Assembly: GCF_964656455.1 (NCBI RefSeq)
Contig: NC_135719.1
Coordinates: 128,135,444 to 128,199,443 of the forward strand
Length of the DNA stretch: 64,000 bases
Direction: 5' to 3'
Source of the DNA: Halichoerus grypus
Lineage: Eukaryota; Chordata; Mammalia; Carnivora; Phocidae
This document shows positions 46,214 through 56,400 of the stretch, one piece after another (the first letter of the stretch is position 1; the number at the start of each line of letters is the position of its first letter). The position numbers and the translations under genes are program-made. The notes beneath the pieces are model-generated. The model made no database searches and was not told the DNA's origin. It saw only the letters and a list, made by a program, of their open reading frames with translations.

Positions 46214-46599
46214 TTCCTATTTCTGACAGTGTTCACTCAGCCTCCCATCCACTCCTCTGAAGCATCTCATTGGTCACCCAAAGCCTCTTGGATCCTCTTT
46301 TTCCTTTTTCTCCCCACTACCACAATTCTAATCTAGGCCCTCTGCCTGTGACTGATCTTTCTGCCTTTGTCTCTTTCCCTCTCATCTATCCTGTCCGCAC
46401 CATTGCCAAAGCAATCTTCCTCAACATCATTTTCCCTGGGTCATTCCCCTGCCCATGAACCCTCACTGTGTCCCACCAGCTGTAAGATCAAGTCCATTTT
46501 CCTTAGCCTTGAAATTCAAGGCCTTCATGTAATGGTTCCTACTCTCATCCTTAAGATCACCTTTCATTTCTTCCTTATATGAACTGTTTACATGTGTTT

Positions 46600-46680
46600 G
46601 TTATTATTTGAATAGCATGTATTACCTGCCTACCATGTGCCTGGCAGTGTCCTAGGTGCTTCTGAAAAGCTGAACTGGAA
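46600..46680 (-). mobile_element. MIR fragment, antisense, inside the L2
   Basis: TGCCTACCATGTGCCTGGCAG followed by TGTCCTAGGTGCTTCTG. Confidence 0.65.
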
Positions 46681-46887
46681 AGTCCTTACAAATTTATTCT
46701 GTGGTCCTGGGAGCTGGCGGTGTTACCTGAGTGTCCTCCATCTCTCTAAATCCTAAACCATCTTCCAAGATCTATTTCAAATCTCACTTTCCTCCAAAAA
46801 TCTTTCCTGTAAATCCAGGGCCCTCCTCACAGTCCTGTGGTCTTTATTGTCTGAATTCATCATCTGACATGTAGTAATGACCCATTC

Positions 46888-46978
46888 ATTCATTCCTCAT
46901 TCAGTCACCAAACAGCTACTGAGCACCGACTCTGTGTCATTTGCTGCTAGCTGTTGTGCTAGTTGTTGCCTCACACAT
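46888..46978 (-). mobile_element. L2 3'-end fragment, antisense
   Basis: ATTCATTCATTCCTCATTCAG, ACAGCTACTGAGCACCGACT and CTGTGTCATTTGCTGC resemble the antisense end of L2. Confidence 0.6.
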
Positions 46979-46994
46979 CAGTGTATTTTTATAG

Positions 46995-47232
46995 CACAGT
47001 AAAAAATAACAACAATAATCCTTATAAAGCCCTTATCATGTGCAGGCCCAGTTTTATGTATATTCACTTATTTAATCCTCAAAACAACCTATGAATTTGG
47101 CATGGTTGTTATCCAAATTTTGCAGATAGGGAAATCAAGGCGCAGAGATGTTGAGGGTCACAAGCTAGAAAGTAACAAAGGTAGGATTCAAATCTGGCTC
47201 TGAAGTCCTTGATCTTAACCCCTATACTTCAC
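46995..47232 (-). mobile_element. MIR SINE relic, antisense, near full length
   Basis: CTTATTTAATCCTCAAAACA, AATTTTGCAGATAGGGAAAT, TAGGATTCAAATCTGGCTC and TTAACCCCTATACTTCACTG in antisense order. Confidence 0.9.
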
Positions 47233-47289
47233 TGCCAGGTATCAGTAATATATATCATATGCATGTTTATGTAAATATAAACGCATAAC

Positions 47290-47610
47290 ATCTTCCGACT
47301 TAGACTCCAAACTCCTAGAGGTTAGTGACCATCTACCATACTCGTCTGTATCTCCGCTACCTTATCCAGTCTTTGCATATAGTAGGTGCTTGAATCTCCG
47401 CTACCTTATCCAGGCTTTGCATATAGTAGGTGCTTGAATCTCCGCTACCTTATCCAGTCTTTGCATATAGTAGGTGCTTGAATCTCCGCTACCTTATCCA
47501 GGCTTTGCATATAGTAGGTGCTTGAATCTCCGCTACCTTATCCAGGCTTTGCATATAGTAGGTGTTTGAATCACTTGGTTGGTTGATCGTTGGTTCTTCC
47601 ATTCGTTTGA
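47290..47610 (+). mobile_element. L2 3' end, sense, expanded by a minisatellite
   Basis: TTAGACTCCAAACTCCTAGAG, GTGACCATCTACCATACTC and the AGTAGGTGCTTGAATC end are L2 3' sequence. The last part has been duplicated into the 44-bp repeat listed separately. Confidence 0.75.
47351..47570 (+). repeat. 44-bp minisatellite, five copies
   Basis: Five units of exactly 44 bp start at 47351, 47395, 47439, 47483 and 47527. Each begins TCTCCGCTACCTTATCCAG and contains GCATATAGTAGGTG. Copies differ at one site (CCAGTC in units 1 and 3, CCAGGC in 2, 4 and 5), plus a C/T change at the end of unit 5. The near-perfect identity indicates recent expansion. Confidence 0.98.
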
Positions 47611-47689
47611 AAGGAAGGGCCTGAAATTTTTAACAGCAGGTAGGAGTGTCTGGGGATAGAAGGGGACAGAAACAATTTCAGAATAGACC

Positions 47690-48194
47690 TAGACACTCTG
47701 GAATTCTTGGGTTCCAGCTCTTAATTCTGCAAGCTTTGAGGATAGATTTGTACATGAGAAGATACCGATGTAAAAGCTCTTGAAAGTGGAATAGAATTTC
47801 CTTCTCCAAAAGCAAAACTTAAACCATATTATGGTGGCACAGTTTCTCCCTTCCATCATCCGGTTTCTTGTCCATTTTGCTTCATTGCCTGCCAAGCCAG
47901 TTTTAACATCAGGATCCCAGATCTGCATTCTTGGCTTGATATTTCTATTTAAGATTTTCATAAGTTGAAGAATATGAAGATTCGAGTTGCAATACTGCAA
48001 CTACATATGTAGCTTAATAAAGCCTGGTAAGTATATATTTGAATTGAAAAAACACAGGTGGTGGGTTATTTGCATTTTAAAAGAATTCCTTCTTTTACAA
48101 AAGGATCCACTGCCGGGTTCCATTAAATATCCAATTCCTCTTAGCGCATTCATCATAAAATTTAATTTACCAAAATTTGATTTATATACCACTC
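47690..48194. other. AT-rich intronic sequence, nothing recognised
   Basis: No nameable repeat. Open frames on both strands up to 103 codons lack recognisable domains. Confidence 0.45.
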
Positions 48195-48383
48195 AAATTC
48201 TAGTGAGCATGGGAATCACTTGGGTAACTTGCTTAAAATTCAGATCTTTCCCCAAACTCCTCCCCAAGATTCTAATTTATTAGATTCCTTGGTTGGGGCC
48301 CAGGATCTTCATTGTTAATAGGCATCCCCAGGTGGTTGATGTAGGTGGTCAGTGAAATACACTTTGGGAAATGCTGCTTTAAA
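48195..48383 (+). mobile_element. MER5-type DNA transposon, diverged
   Basis: GAGCATGGGAATCACTTGGG, CCCAAGATTCTAATTTATTAG, GGGGCCCAGGATCTTCAT and ACTTTGGGAAATGCTGC are in MER5-like order. Confidence 0.7.
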
Positions 48384-48639
48384 GAAACACATGCAGCACA
48401 TAGATGGGGCCCACCTGTAGTGCCTTCTCCAGGGCTTCCAATACCCCTTATGCCAATTATCCTATTTACTCTTCATTCAGCACATTTTTTGAAATCTCTG
48501 AGTCAAAAAAAGAAAAGACTATACCACTTCTCTTCTACTTCTTGTCTGAGCTGTTAAACATCTTTCACTGAAAGTGTGAAATGTTTGTCCTTTCATTTTT
48601 GAATTTGAAAAAAAAAAAAAAGTAAACTTCCCTCCCCCC
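48384..48639. other. Intronic sequence, nothing recognised
   Basis: Contains an A-run of about 13 near 48609. Confidence 0.4.
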
Positions 48640-48848
48640 AGCTGTATGTAGATAGAATTGATGTATAACATGGTGTAAGTTTAAGGTGTACAAGATGTTG
48701 ATTTCATACATTTAAATACTGCAGAATGATTACCACCATAACATTAGTTACCCACCTCCATCCGGTCATATAATTACCATTTCTTTTTCGTGGTGAGAAC
48801 ATTTAAGCTGTCCTTTCTTAGCAGCTTGCAAATATATAATACAGTATT
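48640..48848 (-). mobile_element. L1M 3' fragment, antisense
   Basis: ATTGATGTATAACATGGTGT, AAGTTTAAGGTGTACAAG, AATGATTACCACCATAAC and GTGGTGAGAACATTTAAGC are the antisense L1M 3' order, ending AATACAGTATTATT. Confidence 0.88.
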
Positions 48849-48854
48849 ATTTTT

Positions 48855-48935
48855 TTTCCTTTCTTATTTATTTATTTATTTATATTAACATATAATGTAT
48901 TATTTGTTTCAGGGGTACATTTCTTTTCATTTTTA
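48855..48935 (-). mobile_element. Short carnivore L1 fragment, antisense
   Basis: A TTTATTTATTTATTTATATT run, then AACATATAATGTATTATTTG and TTTCAGGGGTACA, a block typical of antisense carnivore L1 3' regions. Confidence 0.65.
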
Positions 48936-49133
48936 ACCCCTTCTTTTACTCTTAGGTATCTCCTTGGATCTTCTTATTCTCATTTCTTAATTCTTACGAC
49001 CCTCCTGTGAATTAGTCACCCTTCCATGTACCCCACCTGCATGCCCCAGGCTCTCTCCTTTAGTGCTCTTGATCTGGATGCTGAAGGCTCTGGCTTGGTC
49101 CAGAAATACCAGACATTTTAGGAATAGTGACTT

Positions 49134-49333
49134 TTTTTTTTTTTAAAGATTTTATTTATTTATTTGACAGAGAGAGAGTTAGCGAGAGCAGGAACACAAG
49201 CAGGGGAAGTGGGAGAAGGAGAAGCAGGCTTCCCGCTGAGCAGGGAGCCCGATGCGGGGCTCAATCCCAGGACCCTGGGATCATGACCTGAGCCGAAGGC
49301 AGACGCTTAATGACTGAGCCACCCAGGCGCCCT
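49134..49333 (-). mobile_element. CanSINE, antisense
   Basis: TTTAAAGATTTTATTTATTT, GACAGAGAGAGAGTTAGCG, GCTTCCCGCTGAGCAGGG, CCCGATGCGGGGCTCAATCC and GAGCCACCCAGGCGCC. A perfect 13-bp duplication is at 49121-49133 and 49334-49346. Confidence 0.97.
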
Positions 49334-49346
49334 GGAATAGTGACTT

Positions 49347-50652
49347 CTGCCAAGGTTTCTCTTAGCCAAACGTAGGACCCTTTGTTCTCTCTCCCTATTA
49401 TTTTTTCCCCAAAAGGCCAAAAATTATTTTTTAAACTAAACAAATCATGAGAACGACTTACTTTGGCATGCTTCCATTCCTCCGTGAGTATTAATCTGGG
49501 GCCTCGAGAAATGAATGCCAGAAATGTACATTTAAAATGTGATTATAGTTTAATGAAATTTGTTTAAAAACTAGATTCCATAACATTTATGGCACATGTA
49601 TCTATGTATTTAATATCTCATTGATTTTTTTAAAAGTCCGTTGCTTGACCCATATTTCGCCTCTGATTACTTTTCTAAATCTCTAGTAATCTCCAAAAAC
49701 ATTTGGGGATTTCTATACTTCAGAGATTTTTCTCCTTTATTAATCCTGTATATCCCTGAATTTCACTCTGGGTAAAGGTTCTCTGGGGTGATCTGGAGTT
49801 TGTCAAATATCTCCAGTAATAATAAAAGCAATGGGAGAGCAAACTGATGCTGTTGGTTACTGGTTGGAAATCTTTTCTTTTAATAGATTTATCAGAGCTT
49901 ATGCTTCCTCTGAAGTAATGAGCTCTTAATAGCCTTGTTTGACTTCCTTAAGAACATAGCCAGAGGTTGTGCTGTTTGTTCTTTGGGACTTTGTGTACCT
50001 TCTTTAACCCATTCAGTGCTGGGCTGGGCCTCCCTCATCAAGGGCCAGCGACCTTCTAAAACAAGATGGTGGTGGGGAAGCAATGGAGGGCAGGGGTGGT
50101 GGTTGTCCCTGGGCTAAGACAAAGGCAAGAGGGGAAGTAGTTTCACGTTGTCTGAGGAACGCTTGCAAGCAGGAACTCATTTAGTATGTCCAGCATGACT
50201 CCATTTTTGGAGAAGAGAATATAGTATCTAGAAAATAAAATTGGGCAGGAACCTCTGGATGGTGGATTACAACAGAGTTTTCTTTTTTCGTTTCTAAATT
50301 TTCCAAAGTTGCTACAGTGACCATGTATTACTGTAAAAAGCCATTTGAAAGAAAGAAGGAAACGTGCTCGGCCTGGCCTCTTGAGTCTCCTTCCCGAGGG
50401 ACCTAATCTTTAATAGATTTATTTCACATCCTAAGCGTTGTGTGGAACAGTGTGGAGAGAGGAAGGCTCTCATGATGAGGCCCAGAGCAGTCCAGCAAAC
50501 AGAAGGCTGTCCTTCAACTGGAGGCCCGCTGCTGTGCTGCCCGGCTTCTCAGCCTCGGTTGCATGCTCCTGAGTACGTGCAAAGGCCCTGCCACTCCTCC
50601 TTGCACTTGACAACTAAGAGACAATTGCATTGCGTTGGGAATTTTAACTGTG
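49347..50652. other. Unique intronic sequence upstream of SS1 microexon 2
   Basis: No nameable repeat in about 1.3 kb. A TGCATG motif is at 50560-50565. The absence of repeats next to a regulated microexon suggests constraint, but this is inference. Confidence 0.45.
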
Positions 50653-50717
50653 TCTTCTTTCTTTTTTCCTTCCCCTTCCCCTCCTCACCCCCGTCCCCCC
50701 TCTTTTCCTTCCTCAAG
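50653..50717 (+). promoter_or_regulatory. Long polypyrimidine tract and acceptor of SS1 microexon 2
   Basis: Of about 60 bases before the CTCAAG acceptor almost all are C or T, with repeated CTTC and CCCCTT blocks. A single TGCATG lies upstream at 50560-50565. This is unusually strong for a 30-nt exon and probably compensates for the lack of room for exonic enhancers. Confidence 0.6.
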
Positions 50718-50747
50718 GCCTCTCCCACCTCATGATGAGTGAACAAG
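50718..50747 (+). CDS. NRXN3: NRXN3 splice-site-1 microexon 2 (30 nt, G-L-S-H-L-M-M-S-E-Q)
   Basis: This 30-nt cassette follows a CCTCAAG acceptor (to 50717) and ends at a GTAGGT donor (from 50748). With the G carried from the previous exon it reads G L S H L M M S E Q plus one base. This matches the second SS1 segment of neurexin-3 alpha and parallels GLAHLMMGDQ in NRXN1. The length is a multiple of three with phase 1 at both ends, so it can join the first coding exon or microexon 1 without a frameshift. A pyrimidine tract of about 60 nt (50653-50714) precedes it. The next exon, expected to begin the LNS2 domain, was not found before 64000. Confidence 0.94.
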
Positions 50748-50749
50748 GT

Positions 50750-51560
50750 AGGTGCTTCGTGCTTGCGGCACTGCAGCTGCCCTGAATTGCTTGCCTTTGT
50801 GCCTCTGGCTGGTCGCTCAGAGCCTCATTGTTGCTGGCAGCCCGCCTGCTGCCTGGTCCTCCTGCAGCAGGGCCACCCTGGGGTGGGGGGTACCTTTCCC
50901 GATGCATCTTGGTTTCCTGTCCCCATCATCCCCTTGGCTTGTCCATTCTGCACCACCATTTGTCATCCCGGGCGCTGGCCCTGCTGGGCTGCCTCCAAGA
51001 GAAAAGCATGAAACAAGGCATGACGGCGTCGATAATGGGGGTGAATGAAGCTAATTTCCGAGCAACAGAGCGGTTAACTTCCTCCTGCTCCTCCCCGGGC
51101 CCCATGCTGGGCCCCGCGTGGTTGGGGGAGAGGAGCTGGGCTTCTCCCTGAATTTCACTCTGAGTAAAGGTTTGCTTTTTGTCTTCCCCTCCATCTCACT
51201 GCCCATTGTAATGACTTTCAGCCCCACATGGTCAATGGAAGCCCTTGGGGGTTTGACTATTTTCAGTTTTATATAAAAGCAAAAACCACCGAAAGAACAT
51301 GCTAATGTCTTCGTGGCAGGATTCTAACTCATTATACACCCTGAAGAAAACTGCATATAAAGATCTGTAAATTCAGCATCTGCAACCTAAAATATTCAAA
51401 TATGCAGGGAATGAGCTGTGCAGGAAATTCAGCTCAGCTAAGCACAGGGTGGGCTGTGAATGGAGCCTTTTTCTCCTAAATAAAAATTTTCCACATCATC
51501 AGCCTAAATCAGGATTCGAGAACTGAGCCTACTTAAAATTGTCTTTTCCTTCACTGTTCA
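50750..51560. other. Repeat-free sequence downstream of SS1 microexon 2
   Basis: No repeats. The part from 51000 to 51480 has a mixed-composition, homeobox-site-bearing texture (GAAGCTAATTTCCGAGC near 51048) that could be conserved. Overlapping open frames at 50739-51151 look like chance frames. Confidence 0.4.
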
Positions 51561-54500
51561 ATTGCTACTATTGTGTTTCTTCTGAGCCTTGAGATGATTG
51601 CAAGATTGGTCTACCTGCCTTGCCCTGACACCCAAAGCTTGTACTTTAATTTCTCTTGTCTGTTTCTTTTCAAAAAACACACGGGACTTTGGTGCCTCTT
51701 TTGGAGGACCAAAGAAAAGGGCAAGGCAGGGTCCATCTATGTTTTCTGGGTTTTCTTGATCTTTTGAGGAGGGTGCGACAATCCTGAAGCGTCGCTCCCC
51801 TTCCCTATTCCCTTACACTGGACCTATCAGACAGTGTTGCCATAAAGGGGAGTATGTTCAGATCAAGAAACCACCCAGGGCTGAGAGAAGTTTGCTTATG
51901 ATGTCCAGGGAGCTGTGGAGGTGGGCAGTTGAGGGCATCCTGACTTGATAAGACAGTGTAGGGAGGAAGCATACCTTCCCAGTAGAATTGAATCCCCCAG
52001 ACCTGAGCCAAGATCCACGATGTGGACTTGAGACTTTCATTGAAGATACGGTCTGGTATAGAGTAAGTGTCAAAAAAGAGTTGGAGGCAGGAGGTCGGGT
52101 GAGTTTGCCAGTGTTAGATGGAGCTCTGGAAGAGACTGGGATGAAACCTCGTTGTTATTGTGTGAGGGGGAGGGAAGTTATCTGCCGACAGCAGATAACT
52201 ATGAAGCAGATATGAGTAGAGGATGTGCTTGATGTCAGCCTGTGTCTGGGAGTTTGAGAAAGTTAAGCACATCTCTATAAAGCAGGACGACCCAGGCTCT
52301 CTGAATTGAAGGAATTTGGTGGCCTGACTTTGATAGCAAGTTCCACCAGAAAAAGCAGGCCCTTGGAGTCCTGATGACAGACCTCCTTCTATCCTTTCTC
52401 ACCTTGTGCTCCCCTTTGTTCTTTTGGGGTCCTCCTAGCTTCTGTAGTGGCTTGGGGACATGAGGGCATCATGAGGCTGCCGTGATAGAATAGAGACTAG
52501 GCAGATGGGATAGCCTGGTGGGAATTCTTTAATTTTGATTTGGATATTTTGGACCCTTCAGAGATACAGCTCAGGTATTTTGGAGGGCTCATTCCCATCA
52601 GTACGAACAACGTGTGGAGAATCTGTATTGTATACCACCCCCACTCTCCCACCCCCTCCTCAGCTTCTCTTGGCCCTCAGCATTGATGTGTACCTGAGTA
52701 GAGAATTCACACACACCCATGTATGCATGCTCTGGGCTAAGTCAAGAACTTTCTAGAAACAGAGTCTTTAAGCAATGAAAGAATGACAGATACTGGGAAT
52801 TCCTCATTAGGTTTTCAAGAAAGGATGCAGAATTCTTCTGGGTGGTCAGTGCCTCTAAGTTTTTAAGTTGCAACTTGCAGTTTAATCTGTTTTTATGAAG
52901 GTCCTTTGACTGCATCACCCACCTCTCATGTGTTCCCCCATGTTCCACTCCCTTCTCTGTTCTTGCCCTGTGATGATTGCCCAAGAAACCAACTCTGCTT
53001 CCCACCTCTACTGCTTTCCTTCCCCTATTCCTTCACCACGAAAGAAAGATTTCTGTCTGGTTCCCAGTGAATCTCCAGAATTGGTTTCTGATGCCTGAAA
53101 ATACATCTAGAAATACTTACCTGTGTTGTGTGTGCACCACTTATACATGTATGTGACACTCTTGGTCACCATTGGGAAAATACCGGAGAACTTGGTTTCT
53201 TTGAGACTTTTCCAAACCAAGTTTACATCGGTGAAGTGTGTGCAGTTTCACATACATGTGGCTATGCAGTGCTTTTGCATGCAGACTTGGTCATGTTTCT
53301 AGGGATGGGCCTGGGAAGAAACGAATGGGAAAAGCTTAAACATGAAGCTGGTGGGGACAGCTGGTGAAGCTGTTTTGGCTTGTTTAGGCTTCACATTGTG
53401 CATTTGTCTTGGGCTGCTCTCTCAAGATACTATAGTGCTGTTGCCTCTACTGTTGTGGGTTTTTGTGGCATATGTTACATTTCTTTGTGTGTCTACAGTG
53501 TGCTGATGTTTTCCTCTCCCTGCTCTCTCTCTCTCTCTCTCTTTCTTTCACCGCCTCCATGGTGGACACCATGCTTCCTCTACTTAATTGGACCTTCCAC
53601 TTCATTTCTGTAGGTAGAAGTAAAGGTAGAGATGATTTTATTTTTCTCATTATAACTATCAATCTGCCTTCTGAAATATTCATGTCTCCAAGGGGAATTG
53701 TCAATTCTGATGAATACAGTCCAGACTATAACTGAGTGCTTTTAACAATGACTAAAAAAATAAATAAATAAAAAGCCAGTGCTATCATTTCCCTTCAGTG
53801 CACTTCATGTTCGGTGGTTGGGGATCATTCCGAGTTGGCCTGCCTCCCTCTGAATCCAGGATGGGACTTATCCATTATGGCGTGCTATTTCTAGCAGGAA
53901 CGGGGGACTCTGAAAGTTTAGTTATGCAGAACTATTTTACTTCAACGTGGGACAGTCTGAGATTCTCTCCAAGTCAGTGTATTGAAGGAACAGGGGAGAT
54001 GTGAAATGGTGTACTGTTGTTTCTATTCCTTGAGGACATCTGGAATTGGGGCCAACATCTGTGAGGGAAGGATGATAAGAAAAGGGAGAAGATTGGTGAA
54101 TTGCTTGAAATGTAATGTGAAATTTGGGAGATACGCATGTATTGTTGTTTTATCTTCTGTGTTTCCTGCATTTGGGGGAGTGGAGATGTTCTGACTGGGG
54201 GTGATGGGCTAAGAAGGGTGGGACCGGGGCTGTGGGAGGACACGGGAATGACAATGCATTCCATCGGAAGGAGAACGTGGAGAGAGGTAACCCTGGATTT
54301 TCACTTCCGAAGTCAACCTTTTGCCAGGTAGGCAGGGAAAAGGAGAGGTGCTGAGTGGGTGGGCTTGCTCCAGTGCCCTGAAGGGGTTTTCAGCTTCACA
54401 CATTTGGGGAGAGCACAATTGCAATCAAAGATGTCAGAGACCCGAGCCCGAGAACCTGGCTCACAGCTCAAGCCAGATTCGCTGTGCAGCAGTGAAGGGA

Positions 54501-54885
54501 GAGGTTAACTGATAAATTATAAATACGTATCTGCATCCGGCTCTCCCCTCTTCCCTCCTCACTCTCCAGCCCTGTTTCCGTGGAGCTCTGTGCTGCAAAG
54601 ACTGGCACATCACAGGGATAGGCAATGCAAGTTCTGGCATGAGGATGTTGAAGAAGGGGCTGAAACGTTATTGAACATGCTGATTTGACGCGGGTCTGTG
54701 AATGGGCCATCTCTCTTTTGAGTTTTATGCTTTTCTGGATTTTTGGAGTTATGTGTGGCTACCTTGGAAGCAGTTTGGTCCTTTCCCCTTTGGAGTTGGC
54801 TGATTGCCTATTCTTTTTACACTCATCACAGGCGGGCTCATTTTCAGAAATACCTTCTTTTCTTTCTCTGGCTATTGCCACTACC
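51561..54885. other. Unique intronic sequence with a (CT)n tract
   Basis: Over 3 kb with only a (CT)10 microsatellite (53523-53542) and an AAATAAATAAATAAA stretch near 53757. No gene or nameable transposon. Confidence 0.45.
53523..53550 (+). repeat. (CT)n microsatellite
   Basis: About ten CT units followed by TTTCTTTC. Confidence 0.88.
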
Positions 54886-54887
54886 TC

Positions 54888-55105
54888 TGAGCTTGTCCTA
54901 TGTACCAGCAACTGTGCCCTGTGCTTTATATGCCTTATTGCCCTTAATCCCCACACCTGTTGTATGACGTAGGTGATGGTGTTACTGTGGCTTTATGGAT
55001 AAATAGAACAAGGCTCAGAGAGCTAAATTGCCTGTGTCAGTTGGCTACTAAGTGGAAATAAAACCCAGAATCTGGGCCCCTAACCTCTGCTCATACTGCC
55101 TGTCT
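54888..55105 (-). mobile_element. MIR SINE relic, antisense, near full length
   Basis: CTATGTACCAGCAACTGTGC, AACAAGGCTCAGAGAGCTAA, GGCTACTAAGTGGAAATAAA and CCCTAACCTCTGCTCATACT in antisense order. Confidence 0.88.
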
Positions 55106-55239
55106 TGGATCCGAGGGTGCCTTTCATGGATGTGCCTCCCAACTCCTTCCCTGGCACGGACCTGTCTCAGGTTCCAGCCTGCTGCTTTGCATTCTCTGTA
55201 ACACACGTCCGTATAAATATCCCACTACTGTGACCTCGG

Positions 55240-56400
55240 TATGTCTAAAGTCAACCTTCATATCATCTTCCCTTGGTGATGTCCCTATTTTAACTCATGG
55301 TGCCCCTGTCCTCCTCATCACCCAGACTTGAAAAACCAGGAATCGCTTTCTATCCTTCCTGAACTTTTTTGTGCCCTGGGTGAACAGTTGAGAGATCTTA
55401 TTGAGATTCTCCTCTGGAATGTCCAGTGCATCTCTACTGTTAACACCCTCATTCAGTCCCCACATAGCCCTTATTAGATTATTGCCCTAGCCTAATGAGT
55501 CCTCCTGCCTCTATTCTCTTCCAGGCTGTCCAGTAACTGAGAACTGCTTAAGCTCTGCTGTCTACCACATGGAGTGCAGGATTAGCTATCTCACTTTCAA
55601 AGTCGTCCCTAATATGGCCTTATGTACCTTCAGCCTTCTCTCCTATTAATCTTAGATGCAAAACTGCTTCCAAATAGGATACTGGATAACCTTCCTGGGC
55701 CTTTCCTTATCTCCTAGCTTTACTTATTCTCTTTCTCTCCCCTGTGACCACTCCTCCTCCCCTTTGTTCTGCCCATTGAAATCACACATAGATTTGATTT
55801 CCTAGTTGATGCTATCCTTGAGTGCTGCATTCAGAGATGAGCTCGCACTTCATGTATCTCTCTAATATTTTATGGGAATTGGGCCACTCCACTGTACAAG
55901 ATGGGCAAGTATGTGGAAGACAAACCTATTCATTTGTTAATGTCCAGATGTGTCTAGCCTTGTAGGTTGCATGTGGAAGGGACTCAAAATCTCTAATCTT
56001 TCTTAGCCTGCTGTCAGTCATCATCCTAAAAGTGAAAATAAAGCAAAATTAAAATTAAATCGTATCATGTAGCTCATCCGTTCAAAAGCTTTGGGGGAAG
56101 GATTCTCATTGTATAATTGTCCATGTGCCTCCCCAGCTTTATTTTCTACAATATTTTCCACTCCACAGTATCACCCCTGCCAGCCCCCTGTCTCCTGAAG
56201 TCAACAACTCACTCTGCTTGAATCCACATTATGGTTTCCTGCCTTCAGTCTTTGGCCTGAGCTCTGTCCTCTTTCTTGAATGTCCTTGGAACACCCTTCC
56301 TCTCCTTGTCATCCTTGAAAGCCAAGCCTCCTAGGTGTGCCAGACTTTGTGCTTCTGTTATAGAGTACCTGTGCCAAACTGCCTCGAATCCGATTTACTC
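55240..56400 (+). mobile_element. L2 LINE relic, sense, long but interrupted
   Basis: AACTCATGGTGCCCCTGTCC, ATCTCTACTGTTAACACCC, TTGCCCTAGCCTAATGAGTC, CTCCTGCCTCTATTCTC, CAAAGTCGTCCCTAATATGG and CTTGAATGTCCTTGGAACAC with CTTGTCATCCTTGAAAGCC run in L2 order. The stretch 55800-56080 is unrelated or too decayed. It is the longest L2 in the window. Confidence 0.78.

Larger units (their letters stand above)
46098..46880 (+). mobile_element. L2 LINE relic, sense, about 0.78 kb
   Basis: GCCTAAAACAGAACTCATCA, TCTATCCTGTCCGCACCATT, AGATCAAGTCCATTTTCC, CAAGGCCTTCATGTAATGG and a CAAGATCTATTTCAAATCTCA block are in L2 sense order. A MIR-like fragment (46600-46680) interrupts it. Confidence 0.8.
32864..50717 (+). 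other. NRXN3: NRXN3 intron between the two SS1 microexons
   Basis: About 17.9 kb of intron with GT-AG borders. It holds two CanSINEs, long L3/CR1 relics, L2 segments, many MIRs, three MER5-type elements, a hAT-Charlie element, and the 44-bp minisatellite. Confidence 0.9.

Noticed and set aside
50739..51151. Three overlapping + frames of 90-107 codons just after microexon 2
   Set aside because: They start within or beside microexon 2 but in frames other than the NRXN3 frame, and carry no recognisable domain.
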